From NCBI GenBank assembly GCA_016936355.1, contig JAFGYB010000001.1:62001-126000 (forward strand): a DNA stretch of 64,000 bases, given 5' to 3'. Origin of the DNA: Bacteroidales bacterium (lineage in GTDB: Bacteria; Bacteroidota; Bacteroidia; Bacteroidales; F082). This document shows positions 56,117 through 63,990 of this stretch, piece after piece. The position numbers were made by a program, and so were the translations under genes. The notes beneath the pieces are model-generated. The model worked only from the letters and a program-made list of their open reading frames with translations. It did not search any database and had not been told where the DNA came from. Position 1 is the stretch's first letter. Each line of letters starts with the position of its first letter.

Positions 56117-57094
56117 TTAAAAATAGTTGGCTTTCAATGAGAGCCCTTTATCCTGTGGAAATCCAACCATCAGGTTCATATTCTCTACGGCCTGACCGGC
56201 TGCTCCTTTCAGTAAATTATCTATGGCCACCGTAACCAGCGCTTTGCCATTGATCTTTTCCACATGAACCAAACCGTAATTGGAGTTTACCACCTGTTTC
56301 ATGTGGATGGGATTTGCACTGACAAAGGTGAAAGGAGCATGCTGATAATAACCTTGATACAATTTGTTCAGTTCCTCATCACTTAGTTCTATTTCTGTGT
56401 ACAGCGAAATGAAGATGCCCCGGGTAAAGTCACCGCGGACGGGAATGAAATTCAGCTCCTGATCAAATTCCGGCTGGAGTGTTTTCACCGTTTCACCGAT
56501 TTCACCCAGATGCTGATGCACAAAAGGTTTGTACACCGAAATATTATTGTTCCGCCAGCTAAAATGAGTGGTTTCGGCAAACTGATTTCCCGCTCCGGTG
56601 GAACCGGTGATACCATAAATATGCACACTGCCGGTCAGTTTGTGATCAGAAGCCAGCGGCAGCAATCCAAGCTGAATGGCCGTGGCAAAACAACCCGGAT
56701 TGGCAATGGAATCAGATTGACTGATCAGACTTTTATTTGTTTCGGGAAGTCCGTAAACAAATGTCCGTTCGGCAAACTGTGCGTCTTCATTCAACCGAAA
56801 ATCGTTGCTCATGTCAATGATTTTGGTGCCACCGGAAACAGGATTCTCCTGAAGCCATTTTTTTGATAACCCGTGCCCCAGGCTCAAAAACAGTACATCT
56901 GTATCTTTCAATACCTGATCTGTAAATTTCATTTCTGTAGCAGCAAACAGATCCTGATGCACCTCACTGATCTTTTTTCCGGCCTGAGAATGACTGTATA
57001 CAAAGCTCAGTTCCGTTTCAGGATGCTGCAACAGCAACCGAATGAGCTCACCTGCCACATAACCCGTACCGCCTATGATACCTACTTTAATCAT
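56117..57094 (-). CDS. argC: N-acyl-gamma-glutamyl-phosphate reductase
   Basis: A 325-residue NADPH-dependent reductase. GGTGYVAGELIRLLLQHPE at the N-terminus is the NADP-binding Rossmann motif, NPGCFAT near 132 has the catalytic Cys, and HQHLGEIGE near 193 lies in the substrate region. It converts the acylglutamyl phosphate to its semialdehyde. The start overlaps the argG stop by 4 bp, so the two are translationally coupled. Confidence 0.96.
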   Translation of the reverse strand: MIKVGIIGGTGYVAGELIRLLLQHPETELSFVYSHSQAGKKISEVHQDLFAATEMKFTDQVLKDTDVLFLSLGHGLSKKWLQENPVSGGTKIIDMSNDFRLNEDAQFAERTFVYGLPETNKSLISQSDSIANPGCFATAIQLGLLPLASDHKLTGSVHIYGITGSTGAGNQFAETTHFSWRNNNISVYKPFVHQHLGEIGETVKTLQPEFDQELNFIPVRGDFTRGIFISLYTEIELSDEELNKLYQGYYQHAPFTFVSANPIHMKQVVNSNYGLVHVEKINGKALVTVAIDNLLKGAAGQAVENMNLMVGFPQDKGLSLKANYF

Positions 57095-58278
57095 GAGTTT
57101 ACGTTTTGATAAATTTTCACCGGATTGGCCAGGATTCTCACAAAACCTTTTACGTCCTCCCCGGTCCAGGCTTTGTTTACCTCACCGTAATGTCCGAATT
57201 CGGGATTCATCAGATCATGTTTGGATTCGATTCCCAGTATTTCAAAACGATAAGGATGTAAAGTTATATTTACATCGCCTGTCACATTAATCTGACTATC
57301 CGAAAGAAAAGTTTCAATATTTCTCATCACCGGATCAAAAAACTGTGCTTCGTGCAGGAACATGCCGTACCAGTTGGCCAGCTGATCTTTCCAGTAAAGT
57401 TGCCACTTGGTCAACGTATGTTTTTCCAGCACATGGTGGGCTTTTATTAAAATGCTTGCAGCGGCTGCTTCAAAACCGATTCGTCCTTTGATACCGATAA
57501 TGGTATCCCCGGTGTGCATATCGCGTCCGATGGCATAAGGAGTTGCCCAGGCTTCAATTTGCTGAATGATTTGTACGGGATTCATTTCGCTACCATTCAA
57601 TGCTGCTGGCTGGCCTTTTTCAAAAGAAAGGGCAAAGGTTTTGGGTTCACTTTCTGAAAGTAAATTTCCATAAGCTTCTTCCGGCAGCGGCTGATCAGAG
57701 GTCAGGGTTTCTTTGCCTCCTATACTGGTACCCCAGAGCCCTTTGTTTAGTGAATACTTGGATACCTGACTGTCAATTTTAATGCCGTGTTGCAATAAAT
57801 AGTCCGTTTCAGCCTGACGCGAGAGTTGTTGATCGCGAATGGGAGTCAGTATCTCCAGTTCGGGAGCAAGCAGTTGGAAAACCAGGTCGAAACGGACCTG
57901 ATCGTTTCCTGCTCCTGTGCTGCCATGGGCGATGTAGTCGGCTCCGATGGACAGTGCATATTCGGCCAGGGCTTTGGCCTGATACACCCGTTCGGCACTG
58001 ACGGACAAAGGATACGTGCTGTTTTTCAACACGTTGCCAAATATTAGATACTTGATAATGTTCTCATAAAAATCAGTGGTTCCGTCAATGGTTTTGTGTG
58101 ACTTCGCCCCCAGCTTATAGGCATGTGCTTCAATTTGTTGCTCTTCTACCGGCTTGAAACCACCGGTATTTACGATGGCTGTATGTACTTCCAGGTTTTG
58201 TTCGTGCATGAGGTACAACACACAATAGGATGTATCGAGTCCGCCACTGAAGGCCAACAATACTTTCTTCTTACTCAT
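57091..58278 (-). CDS. argG: Argininosuccinate synthase
   Basis: A 395-residue N-type ATP pyrophosphatase that joins citrulline and aspartate. The PP-loop AFSGGLDTSY is at 9-18, and AHGSTGAGNDQVRFD near 119 and YSLNKGLWG near 178 match the family. It comes second in the operon, before argC, although it acts late in the pathway. Overlaps the upstream GNAT gene and the downstream argC by 4 bp each, so three genes are tightly coupled. Confidence 0.97.
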   Translation of the reverse strand: MSKKKVLLAFSGGLDTSYCVLYLMHEQNLEVHTAIVNTGGFKPVEEQQIEAHAYKLGAKSHKTIDGTTDFYENIIKYLIFGNVLKNSTYPLSVSAERVYQAKALAEYALSIGADYIAHGSTGAGNDQVRFDLVFQLLAPELEILTPIRDQQLSRQAETDYLLQHGIKIDSQVSKYSLNKGLWGTSIGGKETLTSDQPLPEEAYGNLLSESEPKTFALSFEKGQPAALNGSEMNPVQIIQQIEAWATPYAIGRDMHTGDTIIGIKGRIGFEAAAASILIKAHHVLEKHTLTKWQLYWKDQLANWYGMFLHEAQFFDPVMRNIETFLSDSQINVTGDVNITLHPYRFEILGIESKHDLMNPEFGHYGEVNKAWTGEDVKGFVRILANPVKIYQNVNS

Positions 58279-58943
58279 TTGTTCAGTAGTTTATTAATTT
58301 TCGGGTAGACAGAATTTCTCAATTGCGATACCTGCTTTTGGTTTGCCAGGAAGGTCTTGAACTGTTTCCAGCGAATGGCACCCCGTTTTTCCTTTTCTTT
58401 GGGTAACGTAGCCAGGTTTGCCGGATCGCAAACCATGCCCGTACAAAGACACATTTTGCGGTCCGTACGCAGCAGAATATCATAGTTGGAACAGCTCTGG
58501 CATCCTTTCCAAAACGTTTCATCCTCAGTTAGTTCAGAAAATGTAACCGGCTTATATCCCAGTTCCGAGTTGATTTTCATAACGGCCAGACTGGTAGTAA
58601 TTCCGAATATTTTGGCTTCCGGAAATTTCTTTCGCGACAACTCAAATGTCTTGGTCTTGATTTGCTTGGCGAGCCCGGTCTGACGGTATTCAGGATGGAC
58701 GATCAGTCCGGAGTTGGCGACAAACTTATGTCCCTGCCAACTCTCAATGTAACAAAACCCCACAACCCTTCCGTCATCCAGAGCAATGACAGACTTACCT
58801 TCCAGAATTTTTTTGCTGATGTATTCCGGTTCCCGTTTGGCAATACCGGTCCCCCGCAAACGGGCAGCATCTTCAATCATGGTGCACACTTGCTGTGCAT
58901 ATTTTTCGTGACTTTCATCAGCCACGACAACAATTACCTGCAT
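58275..58943 (-). CDS. GNAT acyltransferase heading the arginine operon (probable N-acylglutamate synthase), with cysteine-rich tail
   Basis: A 222-residue protein. The GNAT core spans about 1-140 with the acyl-CoA loop HPEYRQTGLAKQI near 83-95 (RQTGLA replaces the usual QxxGxG/A). After it comes an unusual tail with Cys148 and Cys151 (KGCQSC), Cys165, Cys167 and Cys172 (MCLCTGMVC), which could hold zinc or an iron-sulfur cluster. No argA or argJ-type gene is in the operon, and this gene is first and overlaps argG by 4 bp. It is therefore the natural candidate for acylation of glutamate (inference). Start ATG 58941-58943 is followed by MQVIVVV. It is preceded by the arginine-rich leader. Confidence 0.78.
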   Translation of the reverse strand: MQVIVVVADESHEKYAQQVCTMIEDAARLRGTGIAKREPEYISKKILEGKSVIALDDGRVVGFCYIESWQGHKFVANSGLIVHPEYRQTGLAKQIKTKTFELSRKKFPEAKIFGITTSLAVMKINSELGYKPVTFSELTEDETFWKGCQSCSNYDILLRTDRKMCLCTGMVCDPANLATLPKEKEKRGAIRWKQFKTFLANQKQVSQLRNSVYPKINKLLNK

Positions 58944-59018
58944 ATCAGTAATTATTAAAATGAATTTATGTAAATAAAATAATAGGAAAGGCAGAGTACG
59001 TAACTCCGCGAGAATAAA
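58944..59018 (-). promoter_or_regulatory. Putative attenuator hairpin region before the arginine operon
   Basis: On the minus strand, GCGGAGT (59009-59003) pairs with ACTCTGC (58997-58991), 7 pairs with one G-U and a 5-nt loop. A U-rich tract from 58990 downwards (CTTTCCTATTATTTTATTT) follows. The left arm, extended to TCGCGGAGT (59011-59003), can instead pair over 9 bases with ACTCTGCGA at 59099-59091 inside the leader ORF. Two exclusive structures are the mark of an attenuator. The stem is short, so terminator strength is uncertain. Confidence 0.55.
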
Positions 59019-59129
59019 TTACGCCCTAAGGCGCCTAAGTCGCCTGTTGGCAGAAATGGAATAACACAGCAATTCCGATACGAACGAATATCGCAGAGTA
59101 GAATGGATTGATGTGTTTGTTTGTTTCAT
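59019..59129 (-). CDS. Arginine-rich leader peptide of the arginine operon
   Basis: A 36-codon ORF on the minus strand, starting ATG 59129 (MKQTNTSIHSTLRYSF) and ending NRRLRRLRA-TAA at 59019. Five of the last eight codons are Arg (AGG, CGA, AGG, CGC, AGG, at 59045-59025). A TACTTTTG -7 box ends 8 nt before the ATG, so the ORF is the first thing transcribed and nearly leaderless. The first structural gene of the arginine operon starts 75 nt after its stop. Ribosome stalling at the Arg codons when arginyl-tRNA is scarce is the expected control, by analogy with trp, his and leu leaders of enteric bacteria. The direction of the switch is not proven by inspection. Confidence 0.62.
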   Translation of the reverse strand: MKQTNTSIHSTLRYSFVSELLCYSISANRRLRRLRA

Positions 59130-59137
59130 GATGGCAA

Positions 59138-59145
59138 CAAAAGTA
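59138..59145 (-). promoter_or_regulatory. -7 promoter element of the arginine operon
   Basis: CAAAAGTA reads TACTTTTG on the minus strand. It ends 8 nt before the leader ATG at 59129 and about 190 nt before the first structural gene. No TTG was found at the -33 position. Confidence 0.55.
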
Positions 59146-59246
59146 TTGCTTTCTTAATAACCGTGAATCATTTTTACGATTTTTTTTCGAAAACGGAATT
59201 CTTGGCCGGTACAGAATGAAGCAGATTGCTTGATTGAAAACGATTG

Positions 59247-60065
59247 TTATAAGTTTGATTCAAACATGTCCGGAACAAAAGTTTGTTCCTGCATGGGAGG
59301 CCTTACATAGCCTTTTTCGGGCTTTCTAGGTGTTAATTCAATGGATTTGGCAGGAAGTTCTTTATAAGGAATCATGCTCAGAAAATGATGGATTGTATTG
59401 AGATGAGCTCTCTTCTTGTCGTCGGCTTCCACTACATACCAGGGGGCAATTTTGGTATCGGTATAGGCAAACATTTCGTCTTTGGCTTTGGAATATTCTA
59501 CCCATTTGTCCCTTGATTTCAAATCCATCAAACTGAATTTCCATCGTTTGGTCGGGTCATTCAACCGTTTCTGGAAGCGTTTTTCCTGTTCTTCCTCACT
59601 GACGGAAAACCAGTATTTAAGAAGGATAATGCCCGAACGGATGAGCATACGCTCGAAATAAGGACAGGAACGCAGGAAATCCCAGTACTCATCATCGGTA
59701 CAAAATCCCATAACCCGTTCGATTCCTGCCCTGTTGTACCAGGAACGATCAAATAAGACGACTTCACCTGCAGCCGGCAAATGAGGGACATAGCGTTGAA
59801 AATACCACTGGGTTTTTTCTTTTTCAGTGGGAACACCCAGCGCCACAACCCTTACCACACGCGGGTTGAGCGTTGCAGTCATTCGCTTGATGACACCGCT
59901 CTTTCCGGCGGTATCACGTCCTTCAAAAAGAACCACAACCTTCAGTCCTTTGGCTTTCACCCATTCCTGAAGCTTTACCAGTTCTACCTGAAGTTTGTCT
60001 AATTCCTTAACAAAAACTTCATTTCTTAATTTGCCGTGTTTGTTCAGAATTTTTACCTCTTCCAT
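59247..60065 (-). CDS. ppk2: Polyphosphate kinase 2 family protein
   Basis: A 272-residue cytoplasmic kinase that uses polyphosphate to phosphorylate nucleotides, or the reverse. Walker A FEGRDTAGKS at 48-57, Walker B VLFDRSWYNRAG with Asp106, and the lid KRLNDPTKRWKFSLMD near 183. The single-domain size fits class I PPK2 (nucleoside diphosphate to triphosphate). The frame is open to 60098, but a -7 box at 60082-60089 lies there; ATG 60065 (MEEVKILNKHGKL) is therefore chosen. It diverges from the E1 gene and is followed by about 100 bp without a clear terminator before the arginine promoter. Confidence 0.95.
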   Translation of the reverse strand: MEEVKILNKHGKLRNEVFVKELDKLQVELVKLQEWVKAKGLKVVVLFEGRDTAGKSGVIKRMTATLNPRVVRVVALGVPTEKEKTQWYFQRYVPHLPAAGEVVLFDRSWYNRAGIERVMGFCTDDEYWDFLRSCPYFERMLIRSGIILLKYWFSVSEEEQEKRFQKRLNDPTKRWKFSLMDLKSRDKWVEYSKAKDEMFAYTDTKIAPWYVVEADDKKRAHLNTIHHFLSMIPYKELPAKSIELTPRKPEKGYVRPPMQEQTFVPDMFESNL

Positions 60066-60081
60066 AACCTGTTGTTTTTTA

Positions 60082-60089
60082 CAAATATA
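60082..60089 (-). promoter_or_regulatory. -7 promoter element for ppk2
   Basis: CAAATATA reads TATATTTG on the minus strand, 16 nt before ATG 60065. It decides that start over the longer frame. Confidence 0.55.
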
Positions 60090-60199
60090 AGATTTCATTA
60101 GTTACAAGAATCGTTAAATAAATTTAATAACAATGGCTTATTCAGTAATTTGCATCAGTAAGGGGGCAAGGCATACTTATTTAGAATCGTTATAATTGT

Positions 60200-60217
60200 T
60201 ATATTTGCGATCGCAAA
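60200..60217 (+). promoter_or_regulatory. -7 element overlapped by a 14-bp perfect palindrome
   Basis: TATATTTG (60200-60207) is the -7 box for the E1 gene. TTTGCGATCGCAAA (60204-60217) is a perfect palindrome that covers the end of the box and the expected start point, 10 nt before ATG 60228. This is the position of a repressor operator. Confidence 0.5.
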
Positions 60218-60227
60218 ATGCGACCCA

Positions 60228-62645
60228 ATGGCAAAACAGAACATCTCAAAACTTTTAAATCTTACCAGGGAGGACATATTAACAGATTACCGAACAGCTT
60301 ACGAAAGCAGGCAGGCCAGTTTGCTCGGCAGAAGAGAAGTGCTGACCGGGAAAGCCAAGTTTGGTATTTTCGGGGACGGTAAAGAAATTCCGCAACTGGC
60401 TATGGCCCGTGTTTTTGAACCGGGCGACTGGCGCTCAGGTTATTACCGCGATCAGACGTTTATGCTGGCTGCCAATATGATGGAACTGGAAGAATTCTTT
60501 TCCCAACTTTATGGGGATACGGATCTGAAAATGAATCCCTCCCATGGTGGCAGGCTAATGAATAACCACTTTGCTTCCCGCAGTCTGGATGAGGAAGGAA
60601 ACTGGAAAGATCTGACCCAACAAAAAAATACGGCACCTGACTCCTCTCCCACTGCCAGCCAGATGCCCCGTTTGCTGGGACTTGCCAGTGCCTCCAAACA
60701 CTTTAGGTATCACAAACAACCCGAAAATTTCAAGAATTTCTCCAATAAAGGAAGTGAAGTTGCCTTCGGTACCATCGGAGATGCTTCTACTTCAGAAGGA
60801 CATTTTTTTGAAACAATGAATGCAGCAGCAGTTCTGGGAGTTCCCATGGCTGTGTCTGTATGGGACGACCAGTGGGGTATTTCTGTACACAATGAATACC
60901 AAACTGTTAAGGGAAATATATCGGAAGCACTGAAAGGTTTTGAGAAAGACACAAACACGAACGGAATCAAAATTTACCGGGCAAAATGCTTTGATTATCC
61001 CGAACTCATACAGACGTATCGGGAAGGGATTGCCGAGTGCCGTAAAAACCACATCCCTGTTTTGTTTCACATTACCGGCTGTACCCAGCCTCAGGGCCAT
61101 TCTACTTCCGGTTCCCACGAGCGGTATAAGACCCCCGAACAACTGAAAGACGAACAGGAAAGAGATGGAATTCTGAAGATGCGTCAATGGATCATAGCCG
61201 AAGGTATTGCAACTGAAGAGGAACTGGTCACACTGGAAAAAGGAGCCAGTGAAAGAGTGAAGCAGGCCAGAAGAAATGCCTGGAAGAATTTCACCGATCC
61301 CATCAAAAAGAAAAGAGACGAGCTGATCAACATGCTGGATACTGTCACTTGTTACTGTGAACGACACAACAAGATCAGTCAGATACAGAAAGAACTGGCA
61401 CAAATTGGCGAACCCATCAGAAAAGATGTGGTCAGCGCTGCCCGTAAAATGCTGTATTTGTTGTGTAACCAATGCAGTTTTGAAGATGCGCCCCTGAAAA
61501 AAGTACTTCGTGAGTGGTTGTTAGCCGAAGAAAAGGATGACCATCATCGCTACAGTTCACACTTGTACAGTCAGTCGAAGCTTTCCCCGCTTAAAATTCA
61601 GGGAATTGCTCCTGTTTACGATGATCAGGCTGCAACCGTTCCGGGTAGGGAGATTTTAAGAGACAATTTCGATTACAATTTTGAACACAATCCATCCCTG
61701 ATTATTTTTGGAGAAGATGTGGGCAAAATTGGTGGTGTGAACCAGACCTATGAAGGGCTTCAGAAAAAATACGGCGAGAATCGTATTTTTGATACCGGAA
61801 TCAGGGAGAGTACTATCATTGGTCAGGGAGTGGGTATGGCCTTACGAGGACTGAGACCCATTGCCGAGATTCAATATCTGGACTACATACTGTACGGACT
61901 TCAGGTGATCAGTGACGATCTGGCCACCATGCATTATCGAACACGCGGAGGCCAGAAAGCCCCCCTCATCATCAGCACCCGCGGTCACCGGCTGGAAGGG
62001 ATCTGGCATGCCGGCTCCCCCATGGGCATGCTGTTGCATTCTGTCCGCGGTGTACATGTGGCTGTCCCCCGAAACATGACTCAGGCAGCCGGATTTTACA
62101 ATACCTATCTGGCATCAGATCAACCGGTCATTATCATCGAACCTCTGAATGGATACCGGATCCGTGAAAAGAAACCTTCCAACATCGGAACGTACCGCAC
62201 CCCTGTAGGAATCCCTGAAATCCTGAAGGAAGGTAACGATGTTACCTTAGTTACATACGGTTCCTGCGTCAGAATTGCTGAAGAGGCTATTGAGCGTTTG
62301 AGCGAATTCGAGGTAGATGTGGAGCTGATCGATGTACAAACGCTCATTCCCTTCGATTTAAATGGCACTATTGTCAATTCATTGAAGAAGACCAATAAAA
62401 TTGTCTTTTTTGATGAAGATGTGCATGGAGGGACCACGGCTTATATGATGAACAGAGTGCTGGAAGTCCAGAAAGGATTTTTCTATCTCGACATGGAACC
62501 CCGTTCTATTGCTGGCGAATCGCACCGTACAGCCTACAGTACCGACGGTGATTATTTCTCCAATCCCAATGCGGAAGATGTATTCGAAACCATTTACGAG
62601 ATGATGAGCGAATACGATCCCAAAAAGTACCCGAGTATTTTTTAA
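60228..62645 (+). CDS. 2-oxoacid dehydrogenase E1, fused alpha and beta subunits
   Basis: An 805-residue thiamine diphosphate enzyme. The alpha half (about 1-440) has GDASTSEGHFFETMNAA at 184-200, the ThDP-Mg motif, ending VWDDQWGIS where the usual form ends in NN. The beta half starts near 465 (REILRDNFDYNFEHNPSLIIFGEDVG) and includes FDTGIRESTIIGQGVGMALRGL and HSVRGVHVAVP. Separate alpha and beta subunits are the common arrangement; the fusion is usual in Bacteroidota. Substrate (pyruvate or branched-chain oxoacids) is not decided by sequence; E2 and E3 are not nearby. A palindrome at the promoter suggests specific control. Confidence 0.92.
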   Translation: MAKQNISKLLNLTREDILTDYRTAYESRQASLLGRREVLTGKAKFGIFGDGKEIPQLAMARVFEPGDWRSGYYRDQTFMLAANMMELEEFFSQLYGDTDLKMNPSHGGRLMNNHFASRSLDEEGNWKDLTQQKNTAPDSSPTASQMPRLLGLASASKHFRYHKQPENFKNFSNKGSEVAFGTIGDASTSEGHFFETMNAAAVLGVPMAVSVWDDQWGISVHNEYQTVKGNISEALKGFEKDTNTNGIKIYRAKCFDYPELIQTYREGIAECRKNHIPVLFHITGCTQPQGHSTSGSHERYKTPEQLKDEQERDGILKMRQWIIAEGIATEEELVTLEKGASERVKQARRNAWKNFTDPIKKKRDELINMLDTVTCYCERHNKISQIQKELAQIGEPIRKDVVSAARKMLYLLCNQCSFEDAPLKKVLREWLLAEEKDDHHRYSSHLYSQSKLSPLKIQGIAPVYDDQAATVPGREILRDNFDYNFEHNPSLIIFGEDVGKIGGVNQTYEGLQKKYGENRIFDTGIRESTIIGQGVGMALRGLRPIAEIQYLDYILYGLQVISDDLATMHYRTRGGQKAPLIISTRGHRLEGIWHAGSPMGMLLHSVRGVHVAVPRNMTQAAGFYNTYLASDQPVIIIEPLNGYRIREKKPSNIGTYRTPVGIPEILKEGNDVTLVTYGSCVRIAEEAIERLSEFEVDVELIDVQTLIPFDLNGTIVNSLKKTNKIVFFDEDVHGGTTAYMMNRVLEVQKGFFYLDMEPRSIAGESHRTAYSTDGDYFSNPNAEDVFETIYEMMSEYDPKKYPSIF

Positions 62646-62678
62646 CATAGTTTCATTTTATTTTGTTGAAATACCTTC

Positions 62679-62686
62679 TATTTTTG
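62679..62686 (+). promoter_or_regulatory. -7 promoter element for the DUF493-like gene
   Basis: TATTTTTG ends 20 nt before GTG 62707. It lies 33 bp after the E1 stop and probably drives the three small genes to 63985. Confidence 0.5.
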
Positions 62687-62706
62687 CAACACCTTAACAT
62701 TCAAGA

Positions 62707-63024
62707 GTGAAGAAACATAAATTAAACGGGAACCAGAAAAAAGATCAAGCCTCTGCTGCAATGAATCAGGAGGAATTGAAGTTCCCCATTTCCTACCACT
62801 TGAAAGCCATTTTTATTCTTCCTGAGAAAAAAGAATTTTATATGGACGAACTGGCCAAAGCCTTTGATAGTTTGTTGATTGAGCATAAACTTCAGAACGA
62901 AAAGTTTAGCAAAAAGGGAAATTATGTCAGCTTCACCTATCTGGTACATCTGGACAACAGAGTTCAGATGGAAAAAATGTATGAGGCCCTGAAAATGATT
63001 GAAGGATTGAAATTTGCACTATAA
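62707..63024 (+). CDS. DUF493 (YbeD)-like small protein
   Basis: About 105 residues from GTG 62707, or 87 from ATG 62761. The core FPISYHLKAIFI, a central helix MDELAKAFDSLLIE, and KKGNYVSFTYLVHLDN with MYEALKMIEGLKFAL at the end match DUF493, a small ACT-like fold family whose function is not established. The basic N-terminal segment encoded between the two starts is not part of the domain, so ATG 62761 is also plausible. The GTG is 20 nt from the -7 box, which favours the longer form weakly. The stop shares one base with the crcB start. Confidence 0.75.
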   Translation: MKKHKLNGNQKKDQASAAMNQEELKFPISYHLKAIFILPEKKEFYMDELAKAFDSLLIEHKLQNEKFSKKGNYVSFTYLVHLDNRVQMEKMYEALKMIEGLKFAL

Positions 63025-63398
63025 TGATTGAAAAATTACTGGCGGTTGCTTTCGGTGGCAGCATCGGTGCCGTTTTGCGTTTTGTTATTTACGAACTCAT
63101 CGAATCCAAACACAAAAGTGATTTTCCCTGGGGTACATTAACGGTCAATCTGCTGGGCTCTCTCGTAATTGGCTTTTTGTGGGGGTATTTTTCCCGGGTA
63201 TACATTTCTCCCAGTCTTCGAATGCTCATTTTTGTTGGCATTTTGGGTAGCTTTACCACCTTTTCAACTTTTGCATTCGACAATTTCAGTTTGATCCGTA
63301 ACGGTGAGTTCACACTAATGACGGTTTATGTTTTGGTTACCAACCTGTTTGGTATTGCGCTGAGTTTTGCAGGATATACATTATCCAGAACACTGTAA
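63024..63398 (+). CDS. crcB: Fluoride channel CrcB (Fluc)
   Basis: A 124-residue inner-membrane protein with four TM segments that exports fluoride as a dual-topology dimer. Family motifs are visible: GGSIGAVLRF at 11-20, GTLTVNLLGSLVIG near 38-51 with the pore Asn, and GILGSFTTFSTF near 72-83 with the Phe-box phenylalanines. The ATG overlaps the previous stop by one base, so there is no room for a fluoride riboswitch directly before it; I also saw none before the DUF493-like gene. A small unknown gene follows 20 bp later. Confidence 0.95.
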   Translation: MIEKLLAVAFGGSIGAVLRFVIYELIESKHKSDFPWGTLTVNLLGSLVIGFLWGYFSRVYISPSLRMLIFVGILGSFTTFSTFAFDNFSLIRNGEFTLMTVYVLVTNLFGIALSFAGYTLSRTL

Positions 63399-63418
63399 TT
63401 GATTAAAAATCTATTCCG

Positions 63419-63985
63419 ATGCACGACATTGAACCTTATTACCGGTGGAGTTCCTTGTATTCGGCTTCGCAGGACAATAAATCCCCGTTTTTCGGGAAGC
63501 AAAATAATGAAGTGTATTTCGAACACGTCATTTACAATCATTACATCCATCCTCAATGGGATGATTTCGGTTCGCTGACACTGTATATGAAATTACTGTT
63601 TGCTGATTATGATAAACAGTACTGTATTATTGAACTGATGGGCGAATGGAACGACATTCTGTACAATGATGTGATGTATTTATATCGGAATGTCATTGAA
63701 TATATGATGGATGAAGGGATTCAGTATTATATTCTGATCGGTGAAAATGTACTGGATTTTCATGTGGATTCGGACGATTATTATGCGGAGTGGTTTGATA
63801 ATCTGGATGAAGGCTGGATTGTCGGGCTCAATTTCAGAGACCATGTGTTGCACGAATTCTCCAAGGGGAATATTGATCAGTATATATCATTTGGCGGTCG
63901 ATTCAACGATTTTGGCTGGCGCAGCCTGCATCCCGATCAGCTTTATGCTGCCATCAGCGATCAAATGATGAAGCGTCTAACCTGA
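63419..63985 (+). CDS. Conserved-looking protein of unknown function
   Basis: A 188-residue acidic, aromatic-rich soluble protein (many Tyr, Asp and Trp; for example YYRWSSLYSASQDNKSPFFG, then WNDILYNDVMYLYRNVIEYM and WFDNLDEGWIVGLNF). No signal peptide, membrane segment or catalytic motif that I recognise. It follows crcB by 20 bp on the same strand and is likely co-transcribed. Start ATG 63419 is the first in frame. The function is unknown. Confidence 0.75.
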   Translation: MHDIEPYYRWSSLYSASQDNKSPFFGKQNNEVYFEHVIYNHYIHPQWDDFGSLTLYMKLLFADYDKQYCIIELMGEWNDILYNDVMYLYRNVIEYMMDEGIQYYILIGENVLDFHVDSDDYYAEWFDNLDEGWIVGLNFRDHVLHEFSKGNIDQYISFGGRFNDFGWRSLHPDQLYAAISDQMMKRLT

Positions 63986-63990
63986 AAACC

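Noticed and set aside
59030-59037. AGGCGCCT perfect palindrome as an operator
   Set aside because: It arises from the Arg and Leu codons of the leader ORF (AGG CGC CT) and is too short and without spacer for a hairpin; the coding explanation is simpler.
58944-59170. ARG-box (ArgR operator) upstream of the arginine operon
   Set aside because: TGAATTTATGTAAAT near 58961 and TGAATCATTTTTACG near 59165 share only half of the TGAAT-N4-ATTCA pattern; neither is symmetric enough to support.
59146-59246. Rho-independent terminator after ppk2
   Set aside because: Only 4-bp complementarities such as CCGT with ACGG around a long A/T-rich loop; not enough for a call, although T-runs are present.
63399-63418. 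Fluoride riboswitch for crcB
   Set aside because: crcB starts on the last base of the previous stop codon, and I saw no riboswitch-like fold before the upstream small gene either.
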